Origin: Bacillota bacterium
Lineage (GTDB): Bacteria; Bacillota; Clostridia; Acetivibrionales; DSM-27016
Direction of reading: 5' to 3'
NCBI GenBank assembly: GCA_023390115.1
Contig: JAEWDM010000019.1
Span: 259,136 to 323,135, forward strand
Length of the DNA stretch: 64,000 nucleotides
Position 1 is the first letter of the stretch, and each line of letters starts with the position of its first letter. Both the position numbers and the translations under genes were made by a program. Positions 43,676 through 51,264 of the stretch are shown in pieces. The notes below the pieces were generated by a model, which had not been told where the DNA came from, searched no databases, and saw nothing but the letters and a program-made list of their open reading frames with translations.

Positions 43676-44347
43676 CTATATCAATACCCTCGATATGACA
43701 GCAGCCATCTCATCCGATGATTCTGCGAAGCCGTTGGCTATCCATGCGGACAATACATTTATCAACCCTCCTGCGCGGTATGAGGTCTCATAGCTGTTAG
43801 AGCTTCTGCCTAGCATTGCGTCCATTATACTGCTTATTTCCGTTAAGTATAGCTGGTTTTCTGTAAATGCCATGTATAATAATTTGTTGTGCTGTAAAGC
43901 GCATAGAAAATCCCTGTGCCCATTGCTCCAAAAGCCAAAAAATAATTGTAAATACTCTATTGCACTTATGGATTGGAGTCTTTCCATACGCTCCAGATAT
44001 TCGCTGAAAATGTTATCCATATATGAATGCAGGACATCCTGCTTGTTATCAAAATATCGATAAAAAGTGCGTCTGTCAATATCTGCATTTTTACAAATCA
44101 TGCTGACAGTAATATCCTCATACTGAATAGAGCCAAGCAGCTCCATAAGAAATGCGTCAAACTTTTGCTGTGAAGCCGCCGGAATCGGCAAAGGCACCGC
44201 AGAAATTTGCGGTTCACTTCCGCTGCGAAAGCATGGGGTACGGTTCCTCTGCTTTCCCTTCGGTCCTCCGCTTCGCTTCGGAAGCATAGGAATCCGTCCC
44301 CAGGCTTCCTCCGCTGCTTTTTGAGCTTGTTTTAATGGAACTTGCAT
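43676..44347 (-). CDS. TetR-family regulator with N-terminal insert
   Basis: A 223-residue protein. Residues 60-110 are a TetR helix-turn-helix (KFDAFLMELLGSIQYEDITV, CKNADIDRRTFYRYFDNKQD) and the remainder an effector-binding helical domain with a TetR_C-like end (GGLINVLSAWIANGFAESSD). Residues about 22-58 (SGGPKGKQRNRTPCFRSGSE, then PQISAVPLPIPAAS) are unlike any TetR N-terminus and are encoded by GC-richer DNA, as if an in-frame insertion. The start ATG at 44347 may belong to the original gene. Target unknown. Confidence 0.82.
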   Translation of the reverse strand: MQVPLKQAQKAAEEAWGRIPMLPKRSGGPKGKQRNRTPCFRSGSEPQISAVPLPIPAASQQKFDAFLMELLGSIQYEDITVSMICKNADIDRRTFYRYFDNKQDVLHSYMDNIFSEYLERMERLQSISAIEYLQLFFGFWSNGHRDFLCALQHNKLLYMAFTENQLYLTEISSIMDAMLGRSSNSYETSYRAGGLINVLSAWIANGFAESSDEMAAVISRVLI

Positions 44348-44490
44348 TTAAACGGACCTTTTAAGATTCACGGGTATTCCTTTTTCAGCAGGGCTTATAT
44401 TCTTGCCTTTATGTCGATTTTACCATATATCCTTTTATATTTATCAATATATGTTTAAATCCATTTTCAAGGGTATATTCCCAGGGACAG

Positions 44491-44537
44491 CAAAAGGACT
44501 GACATCCTCCGCATAGCATTGGATATCAGTCCTTTTG
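44491..44537. terminator. Bidirectional intrinsic terminator
   Basis: CAAAAGGACTGA pairs with TCAGTCCTTTTG around a partly paired loop (CATCCTCCGCATAGCATTGGATA), with T-tracts on both strands. It closes the 110-residue gene at 44549. Confidence 0.75.
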
Positions 44538-44548
44538 CCGCGCTCCGC

Positions 44549-44881
44549 CTATTTCGTCATCCCCGCTGCTTTATCGAGCCTTGCGACACCATGCGTCACT
44601 ATCCCTTGCGTCAGGCTGTCCACCGCACAGGCCTTGTAGCCCTCCCGGTAGCACATGTCCTCTACATCCAGTATCCTCTCCTCAAGCACCAGCTTTGCTT
44701 CATTTATATTCCTTCCCTCAATCAAATCCTCAACAAGCCTTTTTATATGGCTCTTTTCATCCATGTACTCCTTTGTCCTCTGAAAATCGGCCTGCCTTAT
44801 CAGAATAAGGTATTCCAGCTTTTCCAGCCTGCTTATACGCAAAAATTCCCGAATAGTGATATCCTCAATATCCATAAGCAT
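44549..44881 (-). CDS. Uncharacterised 110-residue protein
   Basis: I do not recognise this protein. It is predicted helical and soluble: TIREFLRISRLEKLEYLILI, then KSHIKRLVEDLIEGRNINEA and VEDMCYREGYKACAVDSLT. GGGAGAG lies before the start. Directly upstream are tandem inverted repeats (44913-44956), so the gene is probably tightly regulated. A terminator lies just past its stop. Confidence 0.6.
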   Translation of the reverse strand: MLMDIEDITIREFLRISRLEKLEYLILIRQADFQRTKEYMDEKSHIKRLVEDLIEGRNINEAKLVLEERILDVEDMCYREGYKACAVDSLTQGIVTHGVARLDKAAGMTK

Positions 44882-44912
44882 TTTTAAATTCTCTCCCTCT
44901 TTATAGTCAACG

Positions 44913-44956
44913 CACTCTAAAGAGTGTAGGCACTCTAAAGAGTGTAGGCACTCTAA
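44913..44956 (-). promoter_or_regulatory. Tandem operator repeats upstream of the 110-residue gene
   Basis: An 18-base unit (CACTCTAAAGAGTGTAGG on the plus strand) occurs twice exactly (44913-44930, 44931-44948), plus a partial third (CACTCTAA). On the minus strand this gives AGAGTG-CCTA-CACTCT, a perfect dyad, two times, 30-75 bases before the start codon. Such spacing is typical of repressor or activator sites. Confidence 0.65.
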
Positions 44957-44997
44957 GACTCAATATAAAATTTCGTTAAGACTGCGTAGAGTATATG

Positions 44998-45048
44998 AGA
45001 TAACGAACCTTTAGATAAAAGAAGATATTTAGTTTTAAAGTTCGTTAT
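44998..45048. repeat. 11-base inverted repeat of unknown role
   Basis: AGATAACGAAC (44998-45008) and GTTCGTTATCT (45038-45048) enclose 29 AT-rich bases. No T-run follows, so it is not an obvious terminator; it could be an operator or the end of a small element. Confidence 0.4.
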
Positions 45049-45087
45049 CTATAGTATCAAATATATATTTTTCCCCTTAATACCACA

Positions 45088-45207
45088 GGCACCGGGGAGA
45101 GGAGATATAGGGGATGGTGGTGTTAAAAAATGATAAACAGCCCCCGGTGCCGTGCGGTTTCAGGGAAAACAAAAAGCGCCGCGCGGGAATCCTCCCGTTC
45201 ACGGCAC
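45088..45207 (+). other. Region with two competing hairpins
   Basis: GGCACCGGGG (45088-45097) pairs with CCCCGGTGCC (45142-45151). The second arm's GTGCCGTG (45148-45155) can instead pair with CACGGCAC (45200-45207). The stems are mutually exclusive, as in attenuators, but no gene I recognise follows directly. Confidence 0.4.
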
Positions 45208-45269
45208 TGAATTATTTAAAATTCAAGTGCAACACAAACCACAGCATACAAATATTTGTAAACTAATCC

Positions 45270-45298
45270 TTGCGAAAAGGCAGGAATACGCTTATAAT
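45270..45298 (+). promoter_or_regulatory. Sigma-A promoter of a small RNA
   Basis: TTGCGA (45270-45275), 17-base spacer, TATAAT (45293-45298). Transcription would begin at about 45305, exactly at the start of the structured RNA. Confidence 0.75.
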
Positions 45299-45305
45299 AA
45301 TGTAT

Positions 45306-45402
45306 GTGCGGTACAGCTTGGAAAGCTGTTGTGACGGTGGTAGACTCACCCGAGCAAGCCTGTGGTTGTCCAAGCCACAGGTTGCCGCACTATTTTGTTT
45401 TC
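45306..45402 (+). ncRNA. Compact structured RNA of unknown class
   Basis: An outer stem GTGCGG (45306-45311) / CCGCAC (45385-45390) encloses three hairpins: ACAGCTT-GGA-AAGCTGT, GGTG / CACC around a 7-base loop, and CCTGTGG / CCACAGG around TTGTCCAAG. It is followed by TATTTTGTTTTC, a weak terminator-like tract. A near-consensus promoter ends seven bases before. No open frame or ribosome site is present. It is not a tRNA, SRP or 6S RNA that I recognise. It ends about 275 bases before CRISPR array 1. Confidence 0.6.
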
Positions 45403-45676
45403 TAGCAAATATTATATATGTTTTATGCTGGAAGGGCAAGATGTTTTTATACATATTTGGATAAATTTTTTTGGCTGGATGGGGAATTTTGCCGAATTAC
45501 CATAGTTATTTCACAATAAGCGAATGTCAAAATTACTCTCAACGCCCAATAATTCGGACTTTCCTTTTTCAATTCTCATGTTAGACTGTACTAAAAATAT
45601 TTTTTACCTTTTTTATATCTCCATCTTCGCCTTTAAATCCTTGCATATACCCATCTTCAAAGATTTTTACAGCCAA

Positions 45677-46168
45677 AAGATGTTATATCCTATGTTAAGG
45701 TTCAACGCTCATCTGAAGTCAAGGCTTCACCATCCTTCAATAAGATGTTATATCCTATGTTAAGGTTCAACAAGCGTATGTCGGTGCCGCGTCCTGCCAT
45801 ATTGGTAAGATGTTATATCCTATGTTAAGGTTCAACGCGTAATACCTGAGGAAAGCTTAATATTGGCTGTTCAAGATGTTATATCCTATGTTAAGGTTCA
45901 ACTTTCTTGAATGGCTGTATGCTGTATTCTGAGCTGTCCAAGATGTTATATCCTATGTTAAGGTTCAACCCTCCGAGGATGTGCACGGCGGCGACGAATC
46001 CGCGCAAGATGTTATATCCTATGTTAAGGTTCAACACCCTCTGTCGCGCTTCGGACGGCCTCACCCAGCGTCAAGATGTTATATCCTATGTTAAGGTTCA
46101 ACAAAATTATTTGATCCGGTGTGTGTTTTTTGGATAACAAGATGTTATATCCTATGTTAAGGTTCAAC
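45677..46168 (-). CRISPR. CRISPR array 1: eight 30-base repeats, seven spacers
   Basis: Repeats begin at 45677, 45742, 45807, 45873, 45940, 46006, 46073 and 46139; all eight are identical. On the minus strand, the transcribed sense, each reads GTTGAACCTTAACATAGGAT then ATAACATCTT. Spacers are 35, 35, 36, 37, 36, 37 and 36 bases. Direction is set by the leader at the right end (46169 on), which is shared with array 2. Spacers 5 and 6 (plus-strand order) are GC-rich and look foreign. Spacer 3 (45837-45872) is identical to SLH-gene DNA at 32102-32137. Confidence 0.97.
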
Positions 46169-46375
46169 AGCATAAAATGCGGGTTTCAGCTTTTGGCATT
46201 TTGCCCCTTCCTCTCTTATTGTAGCACTTGCAGCGATTTTTTTCCAGTCGTTTGGAGAAAATTTTTTCACAATGGAAAAACCCTCCGGGCCCTTACGCTG
46301 TGAGGTTCCCAGAGCTTTTAACATTTTTGGCGGTTGGAAAAAAACGCAGCTTTACCCTCTTGCCCAAAAGTGCGG
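46169..46375 (-). promoter_or_regulatory. CRISPR leader of array 1
   Basis: About 205 bases directly before the first transcribed repeat are about 95 percent identical to 47351-47555 beside array 2, differing by scattered substitutions and one base of length. Shared landmarks are AGCATAAAATGCGGGTTTC, TTATTGTAGCACTTGCAGCG and TTTTTGGCGGTTGG. The conservation and position identify it as leader with promoter and spacer-acquisition signals. Confidence 0.85.
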
Positions 46376-46487
46376 ATACGTCCCCCAAAAAGCAAATATT
46401 TTGCTTTTTTATATATAAAGTGATATATTATAAAAATACGTGTAAAAACCACATGTAAATATGTGTATATTATAAGGGGGAAATATA

Positions 46488-47090
46488 ATGAGAAACAAAA
46501 ATATTTTTGTTAAAGTAATTATCTTATGCTTGATCTTTACACTTACGGCATCATTGGCATCCTGTACAAGCGAAAGCGGGTCGCCGGACAAGTCAGTTTC
46601 CGGTTTCTTTGACGCAATTAAAGAGTCTGACATGAATACTGCTTCTAAATACCTGTCTTCAGCAGGTGACAGCTTCACATACGATGATGAACAGCAAGAA
46701 AAGATAATGAAAAACATATTCAGCAAGCTGGACTATGAAATTATTTTAACTGAAAAAGATGGGGAGACTGCTACTGTTAATGTGAAAATAACCTCACCTG
46801 ATTTGGTAAAGATCGTGTCTGAAATGATTAGTGAGCTAATGCCCCAACTTTTTGAAATGGCATTAAGCGGTAATGAGAATGCGGATCAAAACAGTGAAGA
46901 GCTGATAGAACAGTATTTCGACAACAGCTTATCTTCTCCTGATGTGCCTTTAACCTCATCTGATGTAGAAATTAAATTGTCGTATTCCAAAGATAAAAAG
47001 AGTTGGCTTATTGATCCTGATGATAATATGATCAACGCAATGACAGGGAATGCTGCCCAAGCTTTTGCAGAAATGGAAGGCGGCAATTAA
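46488..47090 (+). CDS. DUF4878-like lipoprotein lying between the two CRISPR arrays
   Basis: A 200-residue lipoprotein (signal IILCLIFTLTASLASC). The mature part resembles DUF4878/NTF2-like lipoproteins: DKSVSGFFDAIKESDMNTAS, TATVNVKITSPDLVKI and KKSWLIDPDDNMINA. AGGGGG lies 8 bases before ATG 46488. It runs opposite to the arrays and cmr genes and has its own terminator. Function unknown; no evidence ties it to CRISPR beyond position. Confidence 0.8.
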   Translation: MRNKNIFVKVIILCLIFTLTASLASCTSESGSPDKSVSGFFDAIKESDMNTASKYLSSAGDSFTYDDEQQEKIMKNIFSKLDYEIILTEKDGETATVNVKITSPDLVKIVSEMISELMPQLFEMALSGNENADQNSEELIEQYFDNSLSSPDVPLTSSDVEIKLSYSKDKKSWLIDPDDNMINAMTGNAAQAFAEMEGGN

Positions 47091-47113
47091 GCCGAAGAAA
47101 GTAACGTAGAGTC

Positions 47114-47159
47114 AAAAGGATGCTTGCCTTGTAAAAGACACGGTAAGCATCCTTTTTTT
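47114..47159 (+). terminator. Intrinsic terminator of the lipoprotein gene
   Basis: AAAAGGATGCTTGCC pairs with GGTAAGCATCCTTTT (one mismatch) and is followed by TTTC, 24 bases after the stop. Confidence 0.9.
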
Positions 47160-47189
47160 CTGTGGCCTTTAACTTCGTTTGCCGTGAGG

Positions 47190-47350
47190 AAATGTCCCCA
47201 TCCTATGTTATGATTCAACTAAAAGGAATTTTTTCCGTTATCTGCTATTCAAAAAAATTCAATACATCCTATGTTAAGGTTCAACTCAGAAGAAAAAATC
47301 ATGGAACTGGAAAAAAAGCTAATTCAATACATCCTATGTTAAGGTTCAAC
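47190..47350 (-). CRISPR. CRISPR array 2: three repeats, two spacers
   Basis: Repeats are at 47190-47219 (degenerate, leader-distal), 47256-47285 and 47321-47350; spacers are 36 and 35 bases. On the minus strand the intact repeats read GTTGAACCTTAACATAGGAT then GTATTGAATT, so the first 20 bases equal those of array 1 and the last 10 differ. The degenerate repeat at the left end and leader at the right end fix minus-strand transcription. Confidence 0.93.
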
Positions 47351-47555
47351 AAGCATAAAATGCGGGTTTCAGCTTTTGGCATTTTGCCTCTTCCTCTCTT
47401 ATTGTAGCACTTGCAGCGATTTTTTTTCAGTCGTTTGGAGAAAATTTTTTCGCAATGGAAAAACCTCTCCGGACCCTTACGTTGTGAGGCTTCCAGAGCT
47501 TTTAGCATTTTTGGCGGTTGGAAAAAAACGTAGCTTTGCCCTCTTGCCCAAAAGT
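47351..47555 (-). promoter_or_regulatory. CRISPR leader of array 2
   Basis: This near-copy of the array 1 leader lies directly downstream of the cmr operon on the same strand. The operon's last gene ends at 47642, so readthrough from the cmr genes could also supply array RNA. Confidence 0.85.
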
Positions 47556-47641
47556 GCAAAAATACCTTCAAAAGAGAAATGTCTTCAAACTAAGTATATG
47601 ATAAGTATTTCCAAGTATTGCTACAGCCTTTGTTAGGTAAA

Positions 47642-49204
47642 TTATTTTTTATATATAAAGTATATAAATAACCCAATACCACATACAATGCAACTCCAGC
47701 CAAACAAATTATTAAATAAGTTATTATACCAGCTTGCATCTGAAAAAATCTGTAATCCTGCTATAATAATGCTTGCAACAGCTATAATATTTAGTGCAGT
47801 ATTTGTGCTCCTCTCCTGCATAAGATTTGAATGTTCATAAAGCTTGTCCATTTGCCTTTCAAAATTATCCGTAAATTCTTTTACATATAAATTTTTCTGC
47901 AATATTCTATATATTTCTATGCCCTGATCCTGCGCAGTTACCTCCTCATGGTATATCTGGTTGAGATAGCGTATAAACCCCTTTTGAAGCTGACCTATTT
48001 CATTGTATACTTTCCTTTTAATCTTTTTAGAAGGATGTATTTTATTTGATATCTCGGAGGCCTTTCCCGAGAACTTTATTAATGAAGCACGTTGAGCCAG
48101 AACCAGTGTCAGCATCTGGCAATATATTGTTTTAAAATGGTCTATAAGATACGGAGCGCCTTCGTCAACACTTTCAGACGCCAGTGTTACAAAGGAATAG
48201 TTGCTGAAACCATATAATGTACCCTCACCTATCCATCTTGTATACACATGCTCACCGTTTATTAGCTCCTCACGCTTTTTTATATCCGTGCAGGTAGGAT
48301 CTCCAACATCAGTGTAAATGTATTTATATAAGAAATCCAGCTTAAAATTTATATCAGGTATCTCCTTATCCTTACCTTCTTGATCTTTGCCTTCCGGAAC
48401 TTCAAGATATTCCCCCGAGTAATGCCGATAATTTTCTTTTTTCTTATTGTCCCCATTCTTTTCAAGGCGCAGAGCTTTTATAATGCCGCCATTTCTATAA
48501 AAGCTCATTACAAACATCCTGTCGTCAATTATCACTTTTATATCCTCAGTATTGATAATTCCAGTCACAGTTTTAGAGATATAGCTTTGCTTCCGCAAAA
48601 TATCTTTTACAGCACTCTCAAAATCTTCTGATGCAAGCTCTTCTCTTCCATTTCCAATAATGCTTATTCTGTCTGCATTAAAGGAAGATGGATCGCCTGT
48701 GCTTTTGTATAGGAACGGAAAATATACCCTTCTGCCATATTCATTTATTTCTAAAACATCCTGACAGTGTTCCTGAGCTTCAACTGCTTCTCCCTCTTTC
48801 TCCCCTGAGTAGTCAAGCTTGTATACCAAAATAGCAATTTTTGAATCATATACCTTGAGTTCTATTTGGTCAATATCGAGTATATACTTTTTTTTATTCT
48901 TTTCTATAACGTACTTTCCGCCTCTAGCTGCCTTGTGCCTGTAATTAAGCACATAGCTGTTCGGCTTACCATTGTCATGTATGGACTTCGTAGCGGCAGG
49001 ATAAAAGTAATTCCTTTCATTAAAAATAAGGCGCAGAGCCTCCAATTCTTCTTGTTTTGAAGTTCTCACATCTATCGTGTTTTCATGAAACCTTTCCCAT
49101 CCGTTTTCAAGCCCCTCTATAAACCCTTCTTTTTTATTTTCAAATACAAATGGAAATAAAAAATTGTGGTGGCTTATTACTTTAGATTTTATCGATGTTT
49201 CCAT
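47642..49204 (-). CDS. CorA-like membrane protein, probable type III-B effector
   Basis: A 520-residue protein encoded 14 bases after cmr6. The first 370 residues are soluble with mixed beta structure (YAAT-type core, WIGEGTLYGFSNYSFVTLAS). Residues 400-465 form a long helix (RKVYNEIGQLQKGFIRYLNQ, RQMDKLYEHSNLMQERS), followed by two membrane helices at about 470-487 and 502-518 and a basic end. This is the topology of CorA channels, but the GMN loop motif is absent (FSDASWYNN instead). CorA-like proteins serve as messenger-gated effectors in some type III-B systems; that role is inferred here. Confidence 0.65.
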   Translation of the reverse strand: METSIKSKVISHHNFLFPFVFENKKEGFIEGLENGWERFHENTIDVRTSKQEELEALRLIFNERNYFYPAATKSIHDNGKPNSYVLNYRHKAARGGKYVIEKNKKKYILDIDQIELKVYDSKIAILVYKLDYSGEKEGEAVEAQEHCQDVLEINEYGRRVYFPFLYKSTGDPSSFNADRISIIGNGREELASEDFESAVKDILRKQSYISKTVTGIINTEDIKVIIDDRMFVMSFYRNGGIIKALRLEKNGDNKKKENYRHYSGEYLEVPEGKDQEGKDKEIPDINFKLDFLYKYIYTDVGDPTCTDIKKREELINGEHVYTRWIGEGTLYGFSNYSFVTLASESVDEGAPYLIDHFKTIYCQMLTLVLAQRASLIKFSGKASEISNKIHPSKKIKRKVYNEIGQLQKGFIRYLNQIYHEEVTAQDQGIEIYRILQKNLYVKEFTDNFERQMDKLYEHSNLMQERSTNTALNIIAVASIIIAGLQIFSDASWYNNLFNNLFGWSCIVCGIGLFIYFIYKK

Positions 49205-49218
49205 ACAGATTGCCTCCT

Positions 49219-50046
49219 CTATTTGCTATTGTGTTTCCCTGTATCTTTATTTGCCGTCTTCTTTGATTCCTTCAACTGATTATCATAATTTTTGTAGCTT
49301 TCTCTGATCTTTTTTATATCCTCACTGAAATTCCCATATCCTACATTGGTTTTTGCACCAACTCCAAAGTCGAGAAGAATTTCTTTAAATTTCTCTGTCT
49401 TTTTCTCAGCAGTAAGCACGGGAAGCTGCCTGCTGCTCTTAAGTGCAAAATAAAAATCAAACACTATATCTCCGGGTATTTTCAGCATCCTTATAGGAGT
49501 AGGCTCTCCAAGCTCCTTCATGGAATTTTTGAGGTGGGGTGTTATATAGTCATCGGCTAGGATTGTTTTTCCAAGGTTTTCTTTTATATTTATCACAGCA
49601 TCAAAAAATATATCTCTTTCATATGCGGGAATTTTTTTATCTCCGAACTTCCCGTCGAATATTTCTTTTTTTAAGGTATCCACGTCATTTTCATCTATCT
49701 CAAACATATCCGCTATATAATTCTTATGCTCAAACGCACTCCTCAATATTCCCTTGATGGTTGAACCCGGTATATTGGGCAGACCTGTTGTATAGTCGAA
49801 ATAAAAGCCTATCTTTATCTCGTCATTATTACCCTGACCGCTTTCATGCATGTTGCCTATGCCTACAAGACATCCCGGATAACGGGTTATAAGGCTGAAT
49901 GATGGCTTAATTTTAATGTTCATATCTACATCCCGTATTTTTTGCTTCAAAAGCCCCTCATTTAAGCTATCATAGTTACGGCTTCCGTCTAATACATCTT
50001 CCTCTCCATAGTAATCCTTATAAAATAAATATCCCAGGTTATCCAT
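49219..50046 (-). CDS. cmr6: Type III-B RAMP protein Cmr6
   Basis: A 275-residue RAMP protein with PSFSLITRYPGCLVGIGNMH, the loop GFYFDYTTGLPNIPGSTIKG and a C-terminal GVGAKTNVGYGNF glycine-rich segment. Cmr6 caps the Cmr backbone near the crRNA 3' end. It overlaps cmr5 by 8 bases. The Lys-rich tail is likely disordered. Confidence 0.92.
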   Translation of the reverse strand: MDNLGYLFYKDYYGEEDVLDGSRNYDSLNEGLLKQKIRDVDMNIKIKPSFSLITRYPGCLVGIGNMHESGQGNNDEIKIGFYFDYTTGLPNIPGSTIKGILRSAFEHKNYIADMFEIDENDVDTLKKEIFDGKFGDKKIPAYERDIFFDAVINIKENLGKTILADDYITPHLKNSMKELGEPTPIRMLKIPGDIVFDFYFALKSSRQLPVLTAEKKTEKFKEILLDFGVGAKTNVGYGNFSEDIKKIRESYKNYDNQLKESKKTANKDTGKHNSK

Positions 50047-50443
50047 TACTATCCTTCTCCTTTTCTATTACATAAAGGCACATAGCAAGCTTTAAAGCTA
50101 CGGCAGCACTCAATACCCTTTCCTTAAGGAGAATCTTGCTCCCCTTCCAATCCATAACGTAGTCGGCCAGGCTCTTATACTTGCCGTCCTCAGACAATAG
50201 CTTTATAAGGGCTTCTGAAATTTTAGTTCTATCAGCCTTTGTACTATCCTCCTGCTCTGTTCTCTCTGCTTTCTGCTGGAAAAATGCCACGGCTGAAAGA
50301 AGCCCTCCCCGCGCAATTGCCGCTCCAAAGGTAGATATATACCCGCAATAGGTGCTGTTTATTTTACCGTCTAAAGCTATTCCTACTTTATCTATAACTT
50401 CATACGCATTGCGTATTAGCTTGTCCACCTCTCTCTTACTCAT
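50039..50443 (-). CDS. cmr5: Type III-B small subunit Cmr5
   Basis: A 134-residue helical protein (RNAYEVIDKVGIALDGKI, YISTFGAAIARGGLLSAVAF, LADYVMDWKGSKILLKERVL) matching Cmr5, the small subunit that lines the target-RNA groove. It overlaps cmr4 by 4 bases (ATGA) and cmr6 by 8. Confidence 0.92.
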   Translation of the reverse strand: MSKREVDKLIRNAYEVIDKVGIALDGKINSTYCGYISTFGAAIARGGLLSAVAFFQQKAERTEQEDSTKADRTKISEALIKLLSEDGKYKSLADYVMDWKGSKILLKERVLSAAVALKLAMCLYVIEKEKDSNG

Positions 50444-51261
50444 TTCATACCAGCCCCCATTTTTTCAATATTGGCAAATCCATACCCTATAGATGAATTC
50501 CCCCCAAACTGAATAAGCTCTTCGCAGAGAAGCCTGTCAAACTCCTGCCCTGTTTTTGGATCCGTACCTTCCTCCTTGTCCACAGCAAAGAAAAAAACAC
50601 TTTCACGTGGAGCTATTTCTTCGTACCACAGGTTCTCTTTGCCTTCTATGGTGCAATTCCGTGCAACCACAGGGTAGCCAATATCCTTCAAAGTGCTGTC
50701 GTTAAAAATAATTACTCTTTCACCCATTAACGATATAAGCTTGCTCTTTGTGTTATCCCTTAAGTCGATTTTTTCAGCGGAGTATCCCTCAATTTTTACT
50801 TCCACTTCATCCTGCAAGGTATATGCCTTCTCATCCTCAAAGTCTTTTTCCAATACCTCATTGATAGCCTCGCTCAATTTATCACTCTGTAGATTTGAAT
50901 ATCTCAAATATCTTTTCAGACCTTTCAGCATGTCCTTACTGGTCGCAAGATAATATGTATACCTTCCATTTATAGCCCGCAGGGGCCTGGCAAGCTGGTT
51001 GAACGAAAAGAATTTATATGCGCCGCTTTCACTTTGCATTGAATCTTCAGTCAAACCGCTGCCAAATACAAAGTCCAGCCTCTCAAAGCTCTTGGAAGAG
51101 AAGTATTCCCTCAATGCTCCCTTAACCCCGGAAGGATGAATTGTCGCGTAGCCTGTTACCGTATCCTTCTGAATTTCATTTCCTATTACGCTGTAATTTA
51201 TATCCCCGCTTCCTGCGTGAAGGTCTGTCAAAAATACAGCCTTATAAAGATCAATGCCCAT
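50440..51261 (-). CDS. cmr4: Type III-B RAMP protein Cmr4
   Basis: A 273-residue RAMP (Cas7-type) backbone subunit: YKAVFLTDLHAGSGDINYSV, ATIHPSGVKGALREYFSSK, and LIQFGGNSSIGYGF. Asp in the DLHAGSG loop region is a candidate for the target-RNA-cleaving residue of Cmr4. Several copies would wrap the crRNA. It begins 3 bases after cmr3. Confidence 0.93.
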   Translation of the reverse strand: MGIDLYKAVFLTDLHAGSGDINYSVIGNEIQKDTVTGYATIHPSGVKGALREYFSSKSFERLDFVFGSGLTEDSMQSESGAYKFFSFNQLARPLRAINGRYTYYLATSKDMLKGLKRYLRYSNLQSDKLSEAINEVLEKDFEDEKAYTLQDEVEVKIEGYSAEKIDLRDNTKSKLISLMGERVIIFNDSTLKDIGYPVVARNCTIEGKENLWYEEIAPRESVFFFAVDKEEGTDPKTGQEFDRLLCEELIQFGGNSSIGYGFANIEKMGAGMK

Positions 51262-51264
51262 TTC

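Noticed and set aside
45907..46137. Open frames translating through CRISPR array 1 (repeated MLYPMLRFN)
   Set aside because: They are artefacts of the 30-base repeat being read in frame; no ribosome site, and the region is a CRISPR array.
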